Both the position numbers and the translations under genes were made by a program. The notes beneath the pieces were generated by a model. It made no database searches. It was not told the DNA's origin and was given only the letters and a program-made list of their open reading frames with translations. This document shows, one piece after another, positions 23,025-34,457 of a stretch of DNA of 64,000 nt. The stretch spans positions 676,720 to 740,719 of the forward strand of contig NW_006763293.1 in the NCBI RefSeq assembly GCF_000218685.1. Reading direction: 5' to 3'. This DNA is from Serpula lacrymans var. lacrymans S7.9. Lineage: Eukaryota; Basidiomycota; Agaricomycetes; Boletales; Serpulaceae. Within the stretch, counting starts at the first letter, position 1, and each line of letters begins with the position of its first letter.

Positions 23025-25526
23025 ATGGCTGCCCTCGACAACACGTGCGTCTCCCCTCCTCCTCCCTCCTCTCCCCTCCTCTGACCCCTCTCCCCTCTTA
23101 GTTTTGGCGCCGCTCTGATCGGTGTCGTCGTTTCAGCGACGTGAGTTTTCATCCCTCCACTTCATCTCACTTGCCTCATTCAATCATCTTGCAGCCTCTA
23201 CGGAGGTAAGTCTACGCCACCGGTCTCCTTTTCCTCTCCCGACAACCTCCTCCCATAGTCACATGCGTTCAGACCTGGTACTACTTCGGTCAATACCCAA
23301 ATGACACTTGGTACATCAAGCTACTCGTAATGCCATTCCCTCCTGTCCCCTTTCCACCGCTCATTCCCCACCTCAGGTTGCCGCCGTCCTCGTCTCGGAC
23401 ACCATACATCAAATCCTCATCTCGCACACAAGTTCGTTTCTCAATTGCCTCCGCTATCATCAAATTCCCTCATCATACTATTCCAGTATATACATATCTT
23501 GTAACAAACTTTGGAGATCCCGCTGCACTCGGTGACCTCGTCTGGTACGTCCTTTTCCACCCCACGCCTTTTTACTCGGCTCACCCTCTCTATTCGGCTC
23601 GCAGGAGTCTCATAGTAAGTCCATCACCGTCCTACACCCACTCCCCGTATCTCACCGCCCGCGCCTACCCTCTCTCGTACACCAGGTCGAAGTCCTATTC
23701 AATGTAACTATCTTACCACCTCCCAACCTCCATTACTCAACTAACCGGCCTTTTTTCTCTTTCTCACAGGGCTTCACAGCGCTCATGGTCCAAAGGTGAG
23801 GCGTCGCTCTCACGTGAGCCGATGTGTTAACGTCGCTAACCTCGGTCTTCCCCTGACAGCTTCTTGGCCATGCGCATCTGGCGATGTACGTAACATGGTG
23901 TAGTTTCGCCGGGGGGACGTTCGAGACTGATGCATTTTCTATTTTGGCGCAATGTAGTGAGCGGAAAGAGCTGGATTGCCACGGGTGCTGTGGTACGTTA
24001 CCATCTCTCGCCCTTGGGTGGTAAAAATGTTTTGGCGGGATTGCTCATTCGTGATGTCTTTTTTTTGTAGATGATCTTGGTGTTTGGAGAGTTTGGTGAG
24101 TGTCTGTTTTTTGTGGTGCATTTTGGGAGTTGCAACTGACATTGATTTTGATATAGGTTGCGTTCTCGGTATGTCCATCCCAAAATTGCCTACACCTCAA
24201 TCCCAAATCTAATCAAACATTACCTTCGCTCAGCCTACGTCGGAAAAGCGTACGTCCCCTTCCCTCTCTCCCTTTCCTCCCGTTAACATCCCTCTCAGTC
24301 TCGAACTCGAAACATTCGCCCAACTTGGCACACTAAAGGTGCCGTAGCCTCTTCACCAATCGCAACTGCAGTTTAACTGACGAGATGATGCGATTTTCTT
24401 TCTATTTTTAGGACCTGTCGATGACGGTTAACGCCGTGGCAGCAGCCGGAGACGTGTTGATCGCTGCCATTCTGTGTACTCTGTTGCAAAATTCTCGTAC
24501 TGGGTTCCGGAGGTTAGTCTCAGCGTTTTTTCTTTCCCTTCGGGATATACTCGGTTTTTCGGCACCGGGGGTGGTGTGCTTTTTCCGTGTTTTCTTGTCG
24601 AGTGGGGAGAAATTTGAGTGCTGATTTGATTTTGCGGCTTAGATCTGATACCATCATCAACAAACTCGTAAGTCTAAACTTCCTATTCGTGTACTCAAAT
24701 TGCGGCGTGCAAACCCGCGGCGCCCCCTCCATCACGGCATCACCCACACTCTTGCTGACGTCCCTTCGCCGCATCAGATTTTGTTCAGCATCAACACAGG
24801 GCTGTTAACCAGTATCTGTGCAGTGGCTTCTCTTATTTCTGTACGTCCTTCCATCCACATCTGTTCCGAGCTGGCGTGATCACCCAAAGGGGTGATGAGG
24901 CGGTCCCGGTGAATTGATGGGGTATTGAATGGTCTTACTGATGCATGGCGTGTTGTCACCGCAGATCACGGCAGCGCCTACCACGTTCATTTACATCGCT
25001 TTTTACTTCTGCCTCGGTCGCCGTACGTCTCTTTTCCTTGTCCCTTCCCCGCCTTCCCTTCCCCGTATGGCTCGGGGATGGGGGGGTGTGACGAAACTCG
25101 GAACAGATGGCTGATCCGGCATCTTTGTTTGCGCTCTGATAGTGTACTGCAACTCTTTGCTGGCGACGCTCAACGCACGGAAGGGTATCAGAGGCGAGTC
25201 GCGCGGGGAAGACGTGTCGCTCTCGCTGCAAGGTCTGCCCAAGACGTCGAACACGATGCTCACGTCGTCACATTCCAAGGTGGGTTCCGCTGCCGTGTTT
25301 TGCTTCGATTTATTTTATTGCGATGGGCGGCTGACGTGCTGGGTGTGTTAGCGGGTACCGAACAATATCTCGATCAAGATCGATACGACGCATGAGTATA
25401 TGCAGGACGAGGTGTGTTGTCTTTTTTTTTCTGGGTTTCGCGGCATTCGATTTATGATGTGCTGAATGTGCTTTGCAGTACGCAGACTCATCACCCTCTG
25501 ACCGGGACGTCAAGCTAGAGGTCTGA
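23025..25526 (+). CDS. DUF6534-type seven-helix membrane protein (316 aa, 22 exons)
   Basis: Exons: 23025-23044, 23102-23140, 23195-23205, 23259-23326, 23377-23431, 23487-23544, 23605-23614, 23686-23703, 23771-23796, 23860-23885, 23958-23992, 24071-24095, 24157-24168, 24234-24249, 24299-24338, 24412-24512, 24643-24667, 24778-24840, 24965-25022, 25143-25279, 25352-25411, 25479-25526. Helices read in order, for example FGAALIGVVVSATLYGV, then LLVAAVLVSDTIHQILI, then FLAMRIWRLSGKSW and LYCNSLLATLNARKGIR near the end. This is the large agaricomycete family annotated DUF6534, of unknown function. I recognise it from the QTWYYFGQYPND and LVSDTIHQILI blocks and the NARKGIR tail. All 22 phases close (951 nt). 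Five exons are under 20 nt. The cytosolic tail is Ser/Asp-rich. Confidence 0.85.
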
Positions 25527-27185
25527 GGTGGTCGACAAGCGGATATCACATGTCTCCTCGCTCGTCGCTTCCCGACGAGGAGGCAGAAAACACAAAAGAG
25601 CAAAAAAGTTGTACTTAATGGGATACCCCACCCGTAAAAAAATGTGATAAAATAAAACAAGTGGACGGTTTTTCTCATTCATTCATTCATTCATTTCATC
25701 ATTCCATCATTCATGTTGTTTCGCATGGTTGATCGAACCCGCCACTTTTTTTGGTTGACCACCGCTTTGCTATTGCGCTCTCTGTTCTGTGATGCTGACC
25801 GTGCGTGCGTGCGTCGTTTTTGTTCGTGTTTGCGTTTGCGTTGCTTTTGGCATGAGGAGGGGTGGGGCGCGGTTCGATGTCGGTCGATCGATGGATCGAT
25901 GGATGGATGATGGTACATATGCATATAGTCGTAGTACACACTTTTCACTTCACTTTGTGTTCGCAAGTTCAAGTTTCACCGGCATGTGTTTATACGCTTT
26001 TATTTTATTTTTTATACCTTTTTGGCACGTGATACCATTTGTACTGTATTTGACTCCCATTGATAGGTTTTTTCATAGAAGTGTTTTGGAATATATGGTT
26101 GGTTTGCATTGAATGAATGAATTTGGGGTGTGTGCGCTTTTGAGTTTGGGTCTGGGTTGTGTTTTCGTCTGGGGAGTTTGAATGAGAGTGCGTAGGGTGC
26201 CAGTCAGAAGGCGGTACGGGGTGCACTGGTGAGACGACTCGATAACCTGTGTGCGTCATAGACATCGGTCTGCGTCTATTGGAACTGAGTGACGACAGTC
26301 GATGCGTGTACAGCCCGAGTATCATAGTTTTTGGTCAACCGAGGGCCCCAGTAGCCGAGCTAAGTAAGATGACGCGACGATAGGTCGGCAAAGATGTGGA
26401 GGGTGTGAATGAGGCGTTTGGATGACGGGGATCGGACGAGGGTAGGGTCAGGTAAATGATGATGCATGCGGCGGGGCCTGGGGGGTGTCAATGGCGCATC
26501 GACAGACTCGGACAGTCATGCTAAGATACGGTGCCGACGACGTAGGGAGGCCTAGCACTCGGAGTGGCGTCGATGGTCGTCAACGCGTCAACGCCATTGA
26601 AAAATTTTCAGCTTTGAATTAGATTAAACATGTATATTATTAATAATCATATGATGAACCTGAATAAAGGAAGAGTGTGGAGATTGGACGGCTCGGCGGA
26701 GGCGGTGGACCGGGTTTTTGAATGATCGAAGCGATCGAGAAAAGTGACCTCCATGAAATGGGCCAACGGGTAAACGATCACTGGCTCTGCTGTCACGCCT
26801 ACCGTAGCGAAAGAACGGAGAGAGAAAAAAGCAAGACATAGCGATATGTCGGGTGCGCTAAAGAGGGATGTCGAGATATCGAAGGTGTGAGTGGGAGCGG
26901 TAGTCAGTAGCGTGATATGGCGTAAGGCGACAGGGCGGAGGCTATTGCGAAGAAGAAGCGGAGGGACATTGAGAACGGGATGGTTTTGGGTGGATTGGGC
27001 AGAGTGTGTGAGGGGCGATAGGAGGAACAGGTGAAGATGGAGTTGAGTGAGGGCAGAAGGGGATAGTGAGTGACCGGATAAGGAATGCCTCGTGGTGTGC
27101 CTTGTGTGAGATTCGCAGGAGATGGACGCCGTGTGCTGACCAAGCACGATCACGATCTGAAGGACAGCGCCGAGGAGATGGAGGC
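25527..27185. other. Spacer between the DUF6534 gene and the P450 gene
   Basis: About 1.7 kb. Holds the DUF6534 3' UTR, a (CATT)n microsatellite at about 25675-25694, and the P450 promoter region towards the right. Minus-strand open frames here (up to 168 codons) are low-complexity and show no domain. Confidence 0.5.
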
Positions 27186-27191
27186 TATAAA
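27186..27191 (+). promoter_or_regulatory. TATA-like element of the P450 gene
   Basis: TATAAA lies 101 bp before the P450 ATG and is followed by a pyrimidine-rich leader. Position and context fit a fungal core promoter. Few other genes in the window show such an element so clearly. Confidence 0.5.
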
Positions 27192-27291
27192 CACGGACTA
27201 GTCTCTCGACTGCATTCGCCCAGTCTTCCCTTTCAAATACGCACTTGTCTCACTCTACCCACACTCCTTTTCCCTCCAACCACCAACGACC

Positions 27292-29114
27292 ATGCTCGAC
27301 TCTGTCACTTGGCTCGATGTCTCCCTCGCCGCCCTCGCCGTCTTCCTCGTACAACGCGTCCTCACCAACACCAAGCCCTCCCTCCCCCTTCCCCCGGGCC
27401 CCAACAGGATGCCCCTCCTCGGCAACCTCCTCGACATGCCCTCCGATAAGCCCTGGCTCACTTTCGCCGACTGGGGCAAAAAATTCGGCGACATCTCCTC
27501 CGCCGTCGTCCTCGGCCAACACATCATCGTCCTCAACGCAGTCAAGCCCGCCATCGACATGCTCGACAAGAAGAGTGCCGTCTACTCTGACAGGCCCGTA
27601 CTCCCCATGGGAGGCGAGCTCGTAGGCTGGAAGAACACCCTCGTCCTGCTCCCCTACGGCGATCGCTTCAGGGAGTACCGCAAGAACTTCCACCGCGTCA
27701 TCGGTACTCGCGCCAACCTCGAAAAATACCACCAAGTCGAAGAAGTAGAAACTCACCGCTTCCTCCAACGCGTCCTCGCAAAGCCCTCCGACCTCTCTGC
27801 CCAAGTCCGCAAGTAAGTTTGCTCTATTGTTCTTATGGTGCCATCCACTCACAATACTCACAGAACCGCTGGTTCGATCATTTTGCGCATCTCTCACGGC
27901 TACGAGGTCAAGGAAACAGAAGACCCTTTTGTCCAACTCGCAGATCGTGCCGTCGCTCAGTTCTCCGCTTCGACCGCAACAGGTGCCTTCATGGTCGACG
28001 TCATGCCTGCCCGCAAGTCTCTTCACCTTTTTGTTTCATCACAACACTAACCCTTCTTGTCTTAGTGAAACACGTCCCAGACTGGTTCCCCGGCGCCGGC
28101 TTCAAGGTCAAGGCGAAGGAATGGTCCGCTACACTCGAAGAAATGGTCGCCATGCCTTATCGTTTCGTTAAAGACCAGATGGCAAGTCTCCTCACCACCT
28201 GCCATATTTAGACTTTCCGTCTTATCCCCTTTTGTATTCACAGGCCGCCGGTATCGCTCCCCCTTCATTCACCTCCAACCTCCTCGACGCAAAATCCCTC
28301 AGTGCCGAAGAAGAGCACGTCATCAAATGGTCCGCCGCCTCCCTCTACTCCGGCGGCGCCGACACCACCGTCTCCGCCATCTACTCCCTCTACCTCGCCA
28401 TGCAGCTCTACCCCGAAGTCCAACGCAAAGCCCAAGCCGAGATCGATGCCGTCGTGGGTAACGACAGGCTGCCGACGTTTGCTGACAGGGAGTCCTTGCC
28501 GTATGTCGAGGCGTTGGCGAAGGAGGTGTTGAGGTGGAATGTGGTGGTGCCCCTTGGTGCGTACATGGGCTGGTGTGCAGCTGTCGGTGACTTATGTTGG
28601 GATTGATAGCTGTACCGCACCGTGTGACGGAAGACGACGTCCATGAAGGCTACCTCATCCCCAAAGGCTCTCTCATCATGCCCAACATCTGGTACATGCT
28701 TCACGACCCCCGGACATACGCCAACCCCTCCGAATTCGACCCGTCGCGGTTCTTGAAGACCGAGGGCAAAGAGCCCGAAGTCGACCCCCGCACGATGTGT
28801 TTCGGCTTCGGTCGTCGGTGAGTCTCCCCCCTTCTTCATCGTCTCATTATCGAGTGCGATTCTGACTTGATTCCCTCGCCCACGTGAACAGCATCTGCCC
28901 AGGCCTGCACCTCGCCGACGCCTCCGTCTTCATCTCCTGCGCCATGTCCCTCGCCGTGTTCAACATCTCCAAGGCCGTCGTGAACGGCGTGGAGGTGACG
29001 CCCGAGGTGGACCCGTCGTCGGGGACGATCAGCCATCCGAAGCCGTTTGACTGCTCGATTCGGCCGAGGTCGGCGAAGGCGCTGGCGTTGGTGCAGCAGG
29101 AGGCGAGGTATTGA
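27292..29114 (+). CDS. Cytochrome P450 monooxygenase (509 aa)
   Basis: Exons: 27292-27812, 27864-28012, 28066-28181, 28244-28556, 28610-28817, 28892-29114. An N-terminal membrane anchor (LAALAVFLVQRVL) is followed by the proline hinge LPLPPGPNRMPLLGNL. Later come the oxygen-activation helix motif SGGADTTVS, the ExxR helix (KEVLR), PERF-type DPSRFL and the haem loop FGFGRRICPG with its cysteine ligand. It resembles the basidiomycete OrdA-like microsomal P450s; substrate unknown. Introns 2 (28013-28065) and 3 (28182-28243) both use GC donors (GCAAGT) and both are needed to keep the frame. Codons end almost always in C or G, unlike most neighbours, which suggests strong expression. The gene stands between long gene-poor stretches, so no biosynthetic cluster is evident. 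Confidence 0.93.
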
Positions 29115-30053
29115 GCGGTTGGGCTGCGTTCACTTGTTGAGTGTGATGGCAGAGGGAGGGGGCGGGTTGGTGACGCCGCGGCGATGCGGTGGTCGGAATG
29201 AAGAAGTAGGATGGGGTAGACAAGGAGGGACTCTGGAATGAGTCCGGCATCGACATAATCAAAGCTTTTTTTCTCTCTCTCTCTTTGTCTGTCTCTCTCA
29301 AGTTATTTTCGCTAATGTATCTTAACCCATCTATGCATTACACACATACACACGCCTCGCCGTTTCTTTCCAGCACTCTTGCTCGCTTTCCCTGCCTTGC
29401 TCTCCTTCCTCGTACTGCCCTGTGGTGAGAGTCGGGACGCGTCGATGTTTGAAAAGGGACTGGAGTTGTGAGGGGGGGGAGGGGGCAAGATCTCTAACCA
29501 CCGCCGACACTCGAATCTATTTTGTTATCACCTATTGCTATTTTTCTGTTCATTGTGTTTTTTTTTTTTGTTGAAAATTTTTGTTATCCCTCGTGAACCT
29601 TGGATTTCATTTTTTGAATAAAATGCAGTAATACAACCCAGCAAATCCCGAGTCGTCATTAATGCAAAACGGTGATTGCCAGTGATTGAATGAATGCTGC
29701 AGAACCGTGACTGCGATAGACTGTACCACCAGCTACGACTACACCACGCACGCACGCACGGTACGCAGCTACCTTACCTTACCTACAACTGGACCCGTCA
29801 AGGCCTAGCCGCGTCAACGGTGGTGTGGTGTGTATCAAAGTATCCAGTATCAAAATATCAAAATATCAAAAGGATCCCAGTATCCTAGTAGGAAACATGA
29901 AATGGGAAAGGGAAAGAGGTGGGTGGGCATCATACGCCCCGCTGTGTTGGTGCGCCTTTGCCCGTCTCGGACTCGGACCGCGGCCACGGTGACAGGTGCG
30001 GTATGACGAGTATGAGAAATGGGTGAGGGGGATGGGTGCACGGACATTGACGG

Positions 30054-30081
30054 TGATGATGGATGATGGATGATGGATGAT
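30054..30081. repeat. GGATGAT short tandem repeat
   Basis: Roughly four imperfect units of seven bases. Simple repeat in a non-coding interval. Confidence 0.8.
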
Positions 30082-30167
30082 TCATCGACGTTCGATGAAG
30101 AAGGCGGACGCTCAACGGGTCCCTTCTCTAATCACGAGAGTGGCAATCGGGGTGCCGCAAAACAGGG

Positions 30168-30194
30168 ACTCGACACTCGACACTCGACACTCGA
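30168..30194. repeat. CGACACT heptanucleotide repeat
   Basis: Three to four copies of a seven-base unit in tandem, about 90 bp right of the GGATGAT repeat. No function inferred. Confidence 0.8.
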
Positions 30195-32692
30195 AACGGA
30201 CCTGTCAACTTGTTTTGCGGGACTGTTTCAACCCGTGTGGGGAAACTCGAGATTGGCAGTGGCAACAGACATGTGGGGACGTTCGGTGAGACGGTGAGAC
30301 AGACGACACGACGGTGGGGCTCGCGCCACTCTATCACTCGACCCCAAGGCGGCAGGATAGATGAGCCTGCGTACATAGTGCCACAACTGATTCGTAACAA
30401 AGTTAGATAGCTTTCTGTCCGTGTCCGTGCTGCATGATCAGCACGGGGCCGGGAGGAATAAGCATCAGCCCCGTGGGTAGCTTTGGGAAAATGCGCGCAC
30501 GTACTACTGCGCACATTGAACCCAATGTCGTACAATGTCGGCCTATGTGGGATAAAATGCCGCAGGCCTAAGAATAAAAAGAAGAAAGCGGAGAAGCGGG
30601 GTATGGCATGAGAGAACATGTCCAAGTTCTGAACAATCCAACATACAAAATTGAATATTCCCCTTGTTCCGCATTCGACACTTATTTCCAGACGAGACCT
30701 TCGACATCTTTTTCTTCTTCCGATCGTGTCTGTTGCAATCAACGATCTGAAATAGATATGACAGTAAGATATCAGATAAGTTTTCGAGATCGTGGACTGA
30801 AAAAGGTATGTTTGATATGCGAGGTACTGTAGAGCGCCTCTCTCCCGTCGTCAGCGGATCATGCACTTGCTATTTATGCCACCACCGTCTACTTATGCGT
30901 CGTGTGCGACGACGACGGTCCTTCTCCGTCACTTCTGTCCAAGCGTTTTTTTTTGGTTTCTGATACCAGTCGTTCACACCACATGATGGCGGCCCCGTCT
31001 GAATCTTTCATCCGCTCCAAAAAGGCAGATCAAAGTTATGAAAAAAGAAAAAGAAAAAAAAAGTCCCTCTCCCCATAAATCACCCTGTAGCTTTTTTGCT
31101 GTCCACTCTATAGCTTCTTTATCCGAGTCGGACCCACGTGGAGTCCTTTGCCGCCGTAGTAGCAGACGTGTCAACGTTTCTGCGTCTGCATGTTTTTCTG
31201 AGGGTGTCTCTGATGCTGCGCGTCCATGGAGACTGTACCGTTCCCTCAAAGCTGACGGAATAACTGGGCTAACCCCGTGCGAGTGATTGGCTTGTATTTC
31301 CTTGTTTAGGCAGGCCTAGGAAGTTCTTCAAGTTGGGCGTAACGGTTGTGCCTTTTCAGAATCCAGAGCTTGCAATGCAGGGGTCGATGAACGGTGATTA
31401 ATATTCTAATAAGTCTGAAAGAAGTCTAATAAGCCGTCTATGCCTTGAGCAGTTCTTGGTGCGGCGCCATCTGTTACCGTAGCCCTTGACGACGAGCAAC
31501 GAACATTAAGTTTACGAGGGAGGTTGACGTTGTAGGAACAAAGCAGGTGCCTTTCATGTCCATGATGTCGAGAAGCCATGATGTCGGTATGACCATATAG
31601 CGCTTTATCTGATATGAAGAATGGCGGGGAAGTGCGTAAATTCACTTTGCTTTGATGGCGGCGGTGGAGGTAGACCTGGCTAAAAGCCATATTGGCTCTC
31701 GCCGTGGCTAGAACCTTACGGTGGACGCTCGTTTCGCACTGTCGGATCTCTGGGAGCTGACGGACAAACAGGGCAATGTCCGGGCGCGCGCACGACTTCT
31801 TGGATGGCTGCTGGGGCGCCATTAATTAATGCAATGAAAGGGAATGGAAGGACGAGTATCCAGCGAATGGGTTGCGATGATCAGTGTTTTCGAGATCTTG
31901 ACAACACGATTCTGCCAAGAGAAATGCTCAAAATGAGCCATAAGCACTCCGACATAAGTGGAAGAAAGAAAATGTCAACCTAGAACCTTGACTTTGTCGG
32001 ATTTGGAGATCGGCGGCGACGTGTTGGAAGGTTGAAACGCAGAAGAGAGCTTACGAAATATGAAGGACATGTGCTGGGGGGCTTGATAGCACAGAGTGGT
32101 TCCTACATTTTCAATGCCCAACGCGATAGGTTTGTAGGGCATGTCATAAGCGTAGTAGCCCAACGGACATCACGATGCATCAACTAGGATGGGAGACATT
32201 GTATGTACGCAAGTCGAACATGATAACGCGTTTCTTGCAGCGGAATCGCAATGCAAGATAACTTGGGGAATACATGAAGTAAAACATACGCTGCGTCCGT
32301 TCAAGTCATCGTCAAATTCGCGTCCAAGGTGTCGATTCAGTAATTCCCCTTATTCGAGACTTTCAAGAACAATGGCGACAGCCAGTAGAGAGAATGATAG
32401 TGACAACCAACCGATACAGGCTCATCTTAACTTGCACTCGAGATGACCGTCGTTGCGAGACCTTAAGAGACCAAGTGTGCATAAAATGCAGAAGACTCAG
32501 GAGTGATTCGAACGGTCGACTCGGAGGCTACTCTCGCCGTCGGAACATTTGTCGCGATAACCGGAAAAGGAAATCAACATTTGGTAGATGTGATCGGATC
32601 CATCGAGCTCGATTTCCAGCTGAAGTGTTACTTACATCTGAATCCACAGGATAGAAAACATAACACACGTTGACCACACATTGAGCAGAAAC

Positions 32693-33931
32693 ATGAGCCA
32701 CGACTTTCCACCCTTGAAGAACGACCTCCTTCTGCGCGCTGCCCGCGGCGAGCAAACCGAGCGCGCACCTGTATGGGTCATGCGTCAGGCAGGAAGGTAT
32801 CTTCCCGGTATGTCTCGTTCATACCTCTGCAAGCTCGCATCGCCCCTTCCCAGCTGACCATACTATCCCTGCGGACAGAATTCAGAAAACTGCGTCTGTC
32901 CCACGAATTCTTCGACATCTGCCGCACCCCGCACCTCGCGACAGAAATCACCGTACAGCCCATCCGCCGCTATACAGGTCTCGTCGACGCAGCGATCATC
33001 TTCTCAGACATCCTCGTCGTCCCCCAAGCCATGGGCATGGAAGTCCTCATGAACCCAGGGCCCGTCTTCACAGATCCCCTCTCTACACCCGCCGATATCT
33101 CCAAGCTCAACCACCCCGTCGACGTGGATAAGGAGCTGGGCTATGTCTTCGAAGCCATCACGCAGACGCGCAGGGCGCTCGATGGGGAGGTGCCGCTTAT
33201 AGGGTTCTGTGGAGCCCCCTGGACGCTCTTTGCGTACATGATCGAAGGCGGATCGAGCAAAACGCTGCAGAAAGCCAAGACTTGGCTGTTCAAGTACCCG
33301 GAAGAGTCACAGGCGCTGCTCATGCGCATCGCCGATATCTGTGTAGACTTTTTAGTCGGTCAAGTAAAGGCCGGAGCACAGGTACAATCCTTCCCATTCG
33401 ACTTGCTTGATTTTTTTTGAGCTCAAGAACAACTTTTTACTCAACGTATAACAGCTCCTCCAAGTCTTCGACTCAAACGCAGGCGATCTCTCCCCTCACG
33501 ATTTCACCACCTTCTCGCTCCCCGGTCTTCAACACATCGTCAATCGCGTCCGCGCCCGTCTCGCCGACTCGTCCCTTCCCATCGTCCCCATAACCCTTTT
33601 CGCCAAGGGTGCCTCGCCCGCACTGGCAGCCCGTGCAGGATACGACACTGTCGGACTCGACTGGACTCAGGACCCACGCGATGTCGTTGCCTCAGGTGTC
33701 ACCGCTGCGCTGCAGGGAAACCTTGATCCAGCCGTGCTTTACGGCGGTCAGGAGGCGATCGAACGTGAGGTGAAGAGGATGTGTAGTGCGTTCCGCACAG
33801 CGCGAGGCGGTTCCACGAGGGCCTGGATCGCTAATCTAGGTCATGGTATCACCCCGGGTGTCGACCCAGAGGACCTGCGATTCTTCTTCGAATGTGTGCA
33901 CAAGTACTCGGCGGAGGGAGCGGCGCCATAG
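32693..33931 (+). CDS. HEM12: Uroporphyrinogen decarboxylase (364 aa)
   Basis: Exons: 32693-32807, 32879-33381, 33455-33931. Fifth step of haem synthesis: four decarboxylations turning uroporphyrinogen III into coproporphyrinogen III in the cytosol. Signature 1 reads [19 protein letters not shown] across the first intron, with the substrate-binding arginines. Signature 2 reads [17 protein letters not shown]. Other blocks: [31 protein letters not shown] and [13 protein letters not shown]. Length and phases match the family (1095 nt). The protein lies 3.6 kb right of the P450, whose cofactor is haem, but the distance and spacer do not argue for a cluster. Convergent with CDC14. Confidence 0.96.
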
Positions 33932-34457
33932 GTCCTGCGATGCCTTGCAGAATTGCTTAAATGTAGAAGCATACGCAAAACTGTAGTATCACGCCTGACT
34001 ACACATTCCGAGTATAGTGTTATAAGTATAGTACACCAAAAGCAGAACTGATAGCTATGGACAAGATTGCAATGTAAAAAGATATATGATTGAGTGTATG
34101 GATGCACTGATTGATGATAGAGACTCCAAGGATACAGTTCCCAGACGTGACCCGAGACTTGAGAGGGAGCGAGAGATGAGAAAAACCGAACCAACAAAGT
34201 GTATCACAAGAGAAAATTACTAGACCTTCCCTATTAAAAAGAAACTGTCAAAAATAGATGAATATGGTCGAGATTGTAACTTGACATGTTCGCAGAAAAT
34301 GAGAACAGAAAAAAGTCAAGAAATGGTACGCATGCGGATTTCCACGCTGGAACGAGAAAAAAAAATAGTGATGAGAAAGATCAATCCATGGGACTTGGAA
34401 TCAATAAGTGAACCTAAATCGAACTTCAAACCGCGCGGTGAAAGTAGCTATCACACG
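33932..34457. other. Convergent 3' spacer HEM12 / CDC14
   Basis: 526 bp between two stop codons, A-rich on the plus strand (34200-34400). It should contain both 3' UTRs; no gene seen. Confidence 0.5.

Larger units (their letters stand above)
29115..32692. other. Long gene-poor interval with simple repeats
   Basis: About 3.6 kb without a convincing gene. Contents: CT repeat (29271-29284), a CACG repeat near 29740, an ATCAAAAT repeat near 29845, a GGATGAT repeat (30054-30081) and a CGACACT repeat (30168-30194). A 138-codon ATG-started minus frame at 31822-31406 and a 62-codon one at 32163-31975 exist, but I see no domain or splicing partners for them. The HEM12 promoter lies at the right end. 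Confidence 0.5.

Noticed and set aside
26647..27153. 168-codon minus-strand frame upstream of the P450
   Set aside because: Low-complexity Ser/Thr/His/Leu composition and location over the P450 promoter; probably chance.
27250..28026. 258-codon minus-strand frame across P450 exons 1-2
   Set aside because: Shadow of the GC-rich, third-position-biased P450 frame, which leaves the opposite strand open.
30128..30742. 204-codon open frame on the minus strand
   Set aside because: Starts at a non-ATG codon, has no domain and lies among simple repeats. Length alone is not enough.
31406..31822. 138-codon ATG-started frame on the minus strand (MAPQQPSKKSCARP...)
   Set aside because: Composition is irregular, no family recognised and no matching exons found nearby. 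Could be a fragment but cannot be supported.
32500..32540. GATTCGAAC-like motif reminiscent of a tRNA T-loop
   Set aside because: The flanking bases cannot pair as a T-stem and no acceptor or anticodon arm fits, so no tRNA is called.
27292..33931. P450, HEM12 and neighbours as a biosynthetic cluster
   Set aside because: No backbone synthase, tailoring set or cluster transporter between them; HEM12 is a universal haem gene 3.6 kb away.
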